From NCBI RefSeq assembly GCF_964656455.1, contig NC_135717.1:143606308-143670307 (forward strand): 64,000 nucleotides of DNA. Direction: 5' to 3'. The notes beneath the pieces are model-generated. The model made no database searches, was not told where the DNA came from, and was given only the letters and a program-made list of their open reading frames with translations. The translations under genes were made by a program, and so were the position numbers. This document shows positions 60,011 through 64,000 of this stretch, piece by piece; position 1 is the stretch's first letter, and each line of letters starts with the position of its first letter. Source of the stretch: Halichoerus grypus. Lineage: Eukaryota; Chordata; Mammalia; Carnivora; Phocidae.

Positions 60011-61885
60011 GTAGCTCTTGCTGCATTGTGTTTTTAAAAAATCAGATCATCAATTTGCATAGCAAAAAAGCCAGCCCTCCAAAAAAAGAAAAAAGGAAAA
60101 AAAGAAAAAATGTTTTTCTCTGCCTCTGTCTCCCAGGACAATTAAGTTCTTAAATATTATAAACTCAAATCTCAACTTCCAGTGTATCTCTGAGATACAT
60201 TTTAATAACAACATGATTATCCCAGGGACATGTTTCAACTCCTTGGAATGAGCATCATTTTATTAGATATATTCAAACTCACGCTTTGCACATACACACG
60301 TGGATGGCCCATACAGCTGGAAATCCTTCTGCGTAATACCATTATGATTGAGAAAGCATGCACATGTTCTTCCCTCCCCTTCATACCAAAAAGAAATGAA
60401 TAAAGTGTAGAGTGAATTATGTTGCTTAAATCATATTTGGAAACAGACAAGGAATTTGGTTCAAAGACAAGGAAAAGAAGATGCTGTAGGTTTTTGTAGC
60501 AGCTATCCACATTAGTAAGGGTAGACAGTTCTTGGTGTTTTTCAGATTTTGCCTATTGTGCAGATTCTTTCCTAAATTTCATTCCTTTAAGGTTTTTAAC
60601 CTTCAATAAATTCTACTTATTTTCATTCTTCTAATCTGCATGCACTTTAGGTCATATATTTTCTCACTCATGTAGAACTTTTATTTGTAGTTGTACTTCA
60701 AATGATGAGCTACGTGCTTATTGCCAGTCAAGATAAATAGTGTTCTGATTGCCTTTTATAAAAGCTATGAGTGACAATTAGGTGGCGTGAGATCTAGGTT
60801 TCCCGTTTGGATCACGTGAGAGATGTTCTGAGGAAATTAAGGGCATCAGGAAAACCTGTCTTTGAAATAGGATCATGGCCAGTGAAGAATAGTTTCTGAG
60901 TTATAGTCTTAATTTAGTATGTGCACTTTAAAATCTGTTAGAAATAACTACCACCTTTGAAATGACTCTGTTACAGTCACTGTTTGCTCTCCCCCACCCA
61001 CAGCTTTTGGCATTTTGATTGCCATAGAAATGAATAGCACTCCACATTGTGGCAATCACACCCATCATAAAAGTTAAATGAGCATTCTTGCAACACCCGC
61101 TGGGATGGGGCAGATGTAGGAGAGAAGGACTGAGCACACAGGATAAAATGTGTCACTGAGAAATGGAAACTACTCCCTTAATACAGCGTTGTGTCTTGCT
61201 TGTCACCTGTACCTCTTTTGTTTTATTAAAAGCTATTTCAAAAACGCAAATACTGTGTTGAAACTGAGAATCACGATGAATCATCTCTATTATCTGTCAG
61301 AATTTGCCTTGCCATTACTAGATCCCCCATGTTGTTTTCCCTTGCCGTGTGTACAATTTGGTAAATCTTTTTGCAGAGATACTTTATTCAAAATATGACT
61401 GTAGTCAAAATATGACTACAAAGAACTATCATTTCTGAATTGAGACCATTGCATTGCGTGTGGATTTTTGTTTTATCACAGAATTTTGTAACAGATCTTT
61501 TAGTTTATTATATCAATATTTCATTTTTTAATATGATTTTTTTTTTTTTGGTCCATTTTGATTTGGTCTCAGAAGGGTTACAGCATGGCTGTCACTGTTG
61601 ACATCTTAATCTCCAAACTAATTGAAATTCAGACTCTTCTCTATTAGGGCTTCTGTCCATTGTTGGCTCTGTTCTCAGCGGTTTGCTGAAAACACTTTTA
61701 AAAAGTAACAAGTTGATTTTGACGTGACAACCAATTTCAAAAGTTTGTATGCCATTCGAAAGAATTAAAGACTCGAAGCAACCTGACAACTCATCTTGTC
61801 TAATAGCCTCGTAGCCATGAGGAAGTAATCTCCCCTCTCCTCCACAGCTCACCCTTCTAGGCGTGTCTGGTTCTTTTCTGTAGTA
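60011..61885. other. Repeat-poor intronic sequence
   Basis: No exon or known repeat seen. The stretch at about 60985-61110 has balanced composition and could be conserved non-coding DNA; this cannot be judged without alignment. Confidence 0.35.
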
Positions 61886-61904
61886 GAAAAATTTGTATTC
61901 ATGC

Positions 61905-62200
61905 ACTGAACTATAAACACCTTGAAGGCAGGGAATCCATCTGTGAAGTCCCCTGTAGTGCTTGGAACGATGCTTAGAACAATGAATGGATAACAGTTAC
62001 GCTGACCTCGTAAATTTGAGGGGCATAAATGAGAGGTATGTACACCTCCGAATGGTTTGTGATAAATAGCAAGTGTGCAGTTAAAGTTAACTAAAACTGT
62101 ATACAGACTAAAAAAATATTGTTCTTGTTCGGCACTTATCTAGAGTGTCTGACAGCAAACTTGACATAAAGTAGGTGCTTAGTAACTGTTTATTAAGTTA
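61905..62200 (+). mobile_element. L2/MIR 3' end fragments, sense
   Basis: AACACCTTGAAGGCAGGGAATCCATCTG, GTAGTGCTTGGAACGATGC, and later CATAAAGTAGGTGCTTAGTAACTG. Confidence 0.55.
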
Positions 62201-62269
62201 CTTGGAGATCGGGCTAGAATTTACCTCTTCTAGGTCAGCTCTTTCTGCTAAATCATACATTTTTTTCCT

Positions 62270-62450
62270 TCTTTCAGCAAGCATTCATTGAGAATTTCTT
62301 TCATATGCCAGAGCCCGGCACTGGCACGATACAGAGAGTTAAAATAAGTTCACTGTCTGTTTCACTCTCCAGCAGAAGACAGATGCTTATAACAAGTAGA
62401 TATAATTCATTGTGGTAAGTGTTGCAATTAATGTATATAGACAGTACTAT
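62270..62450 (-). mobile_element. L2 3' end fragment, antisense
   Basis: GCAAGCATTCATTGAGAATTTC, ATGCCAGAGCCCGGCACTGG and GATACAGAGAGTTAAAAT. Confidence 0.55.
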
Positions 62451-63355
62451 GGGAACATAGAGAAGTAAACTATGAATAAGAGATTGTTAAACTCCTTTTT
62501 TAAATGAGCAGAAGTTGGCTGAAAAGAAAATGGAAGAAAGGCTTTGTCAGAGAAACAGTCTGACAAAAAATGAATGTTCAAAATGGCACATGGCAGAAAT
62601 AGAAGCTTCACCCGGCTCACACAGAGGGTATATTGAGGGCTTGTTTTGGGTGCCACATAGTAACGGGTTTCTTAGCACTGGGCTGAAGAGTCTGGATTCT
62701 TTTCTGTAGGCACAGGTTGACCCTCTGAAACTCCATTTGTGTTTTAAAAAAATGGTCAAGTGGGAGATAGTTTGGGGTAAAGCAGGAATTGAAGATGGAA
62801 GGACAAAAGGAGACTGACAGAATTTAGGAACGGATGAGGTGATGTGTAGTAGACAGTGCCAGTAAAAATGGAGGGTGATAAAGAGAGGGCGAATATGAAA
62901 CATACTGCTCACTTTAAATTTTCTTGTTGTCCCTAAGAAAAATAACTAAGAAGAAAGCCAGAAAGCAGATAAAGCCAGAGAAGCAGGCCATAAAGAAAGG
63001 TCAGTTCTGTGTGGGGCTAACTAGGAGCTGCGAGCCAGGATTTCATCCAGGATTCCCCAGCATTGTTGCAAGACCTTGTTGTGGATCCTGCTGCCCTTCT
63101 CTACTGCCCAGATTTCTGTCATCCTCCCACCCACTTTGAAAGTGCACCTCTACTGAGGATTTTCCATTTGGTGTATAACAGATTTTTCATCTTAGAAGCA
63201 GTGCTTATCCGATCGTCCGCCTTGGGAAAGTGACTCTGACCAGGAAAACATTAGGCCAGAGAGTCCTATTCAGGGGCTGTTTTGAGGTAGTGGGAGCTCT
63301 GTGTAATTACCTTTCAAATACCACCATGTAGGTGCCACCCTTACAAAACTTACTC
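62451..63355. other. Intronic sequence, nothing firm
   Basis: The minus-strand open frame at 62912-62547 and others nearby show no domain. The 62510-62920 part may be a degraded antisense L2. Confidence 0.35.
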
Positions 63356-63359
63356 CGTC

Positions 63360-63960
63360 TAAATGTTAAAGAACAGATGGATCACTGAAAAGAAAAAAGA
63401 AGAAGCTAATAAACATGAAAATGTTACTGGCCTTTGTAGTAATCAGGGAAAAAGAAATCAAACACAGAATAAAATGCTATTTTACCACATTCAATTTGCA
63501 GAAATTAAAGAGACAATGTCAAGTGTCATTAAGGATATGAAATAAAGGGACCCCTGTTCCATGTTGATGCCGATGCATTGATACAACCACACTGAAGAAC
63601 AGTTTGATAATGTCTGGCAAGGTTGCAGATCCTCTGTGATCCAGGAGTTCCAATCCTCAAAACTCTCTCAATAAATACGGGTAGAGATAGTCACAAGAAT
63701 ATGGATAGCAGCCTTCTTTCAAAGAAAAGTTCATCCTTAAGAGAATGGGTAGTCATTCAATGGAATTCATGTAAAAGAACTAAACCTTACATATATCAAC
63801 ATGGATTAATCTGAAAAACAAAATGATGAGCAAAAAATCCAGGTTTCTTGTTGCGTGCTTGGCAGGATGACATCTCTTGATATGTGATGACAAATTTATG
63901 AAATTAAAACTTATAAATATGTAAGATTATACATTTATTATGGGTACAGGAAAAATAAAA
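63360..63960 (+). mobile_element. Old L1 (ORF2 end and 3' part), sense, degraded
   Basis: AATCAGGGAAAAAGAAATCAAAC, TTTTACCACATTCAATTTGCAGAAATTAAAGAGACAATG and AATGGGTAGTCATTCAATGGAATTC are L1-like blocks in order. Confidence 0.6.
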
Positions 63961-64000
63961 GTGTAAAATGTACATTGGAACGATAAATACCAACTTCGGG

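Larger units (their letters stand above)
18559..64000 (+). other. TMTC2: Large downstream intron, at least 45,442 bp, continuing past the window
   Basis: It begins GTAAGT, phase 0. No exon with matching phase and TPR coding content was seen up to base 64000, so the remaining coding part of the gene must lie further right. Repeats inside it are listed separately. Confidence 0.65.

Noticed and set aside
61592..61906. 104-codon minus-strand frame
   Set aside because: No recognised protein features, no splice context, sits in intron near a T run.
1..64000. Endogenous retrovirus, CRISPR array, rRNA or bacterial system
   Set aside because: No LTR pair, gag/pol-like frame, regular spacer array or operon-like gene packing was seen.

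Overview
The window looks like part of a carnivore genome. It holds many tRNA-Lys-type CAN SINEs (16 copies recognised) and short L1 3' tails of the carnivore type, on a background of old mammalian repeats (MIR, L2, MER5, MER20, Tigger). None of the SINEs has the head typical of the dog SINEC_Cf subfamily. All are of the 'ggttaagc/ggttgggc' type, so I lean towards an arctoid caniform (bear, seal, mustelid or relative) rather than a dog. This is inference from remembered consensus sequences.

Only two protein-coding segments can be supported: 5774-5888 (115 bp) and 18495-18558 (64 bp), both on the plus strand. Each has a good splice acceptor and donor, and their phases fit each other exactly. 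Joined, they encode TPR-type helical sequence that I recognise as the C-terminal part of a TMTC family protein, most likely TMTC2. The rest of the window is intron: the end of an upstream intron (1-5773), one complete intron of 12,606 bp (5889-18494), and at least 45,442 bp of the next intron (18559-64000). No final coding exon was found, so it should lie beyond the right edge.

Layout. 0-5 kb: a 5'-truncated L1 inserted into a MER5-type element, then a Tigger2-like element. 5-18.5 kb: the first exon, CAN SINEs, an old L1 with a TG microsatellite, AT-rich sequence, a purine tract, L1 tails, and the second exon. 18.5-36 kb: MIR and L2 fragments, a triple nest (SINE in L1 tail in SINE) at 24.3-24.75 kb, and a G-quadruplex motif. 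36.27-38.74 kb: a nearly full-length Tigger1 DNA transposon with a dead transposase gene. 43.7-46 kb: a compound duplication, with a 450-bp direct repeat joined to an inverted repeat of about 125 bp, that looks like a template-switch event. 46-57 kb: L2, MIR, SINEs and old L1/HAL1-type sequence. 57-64 kb: repeat-poor intron with two very short L1 insertions, then old LINE sequence at the edge.

There is no sign of bacterial genes, CRISPR, rRNA or an intact viral element. The most unusual object is the 43.7-46 kb duplication complex; it is a rearrangement, not a new coding system.
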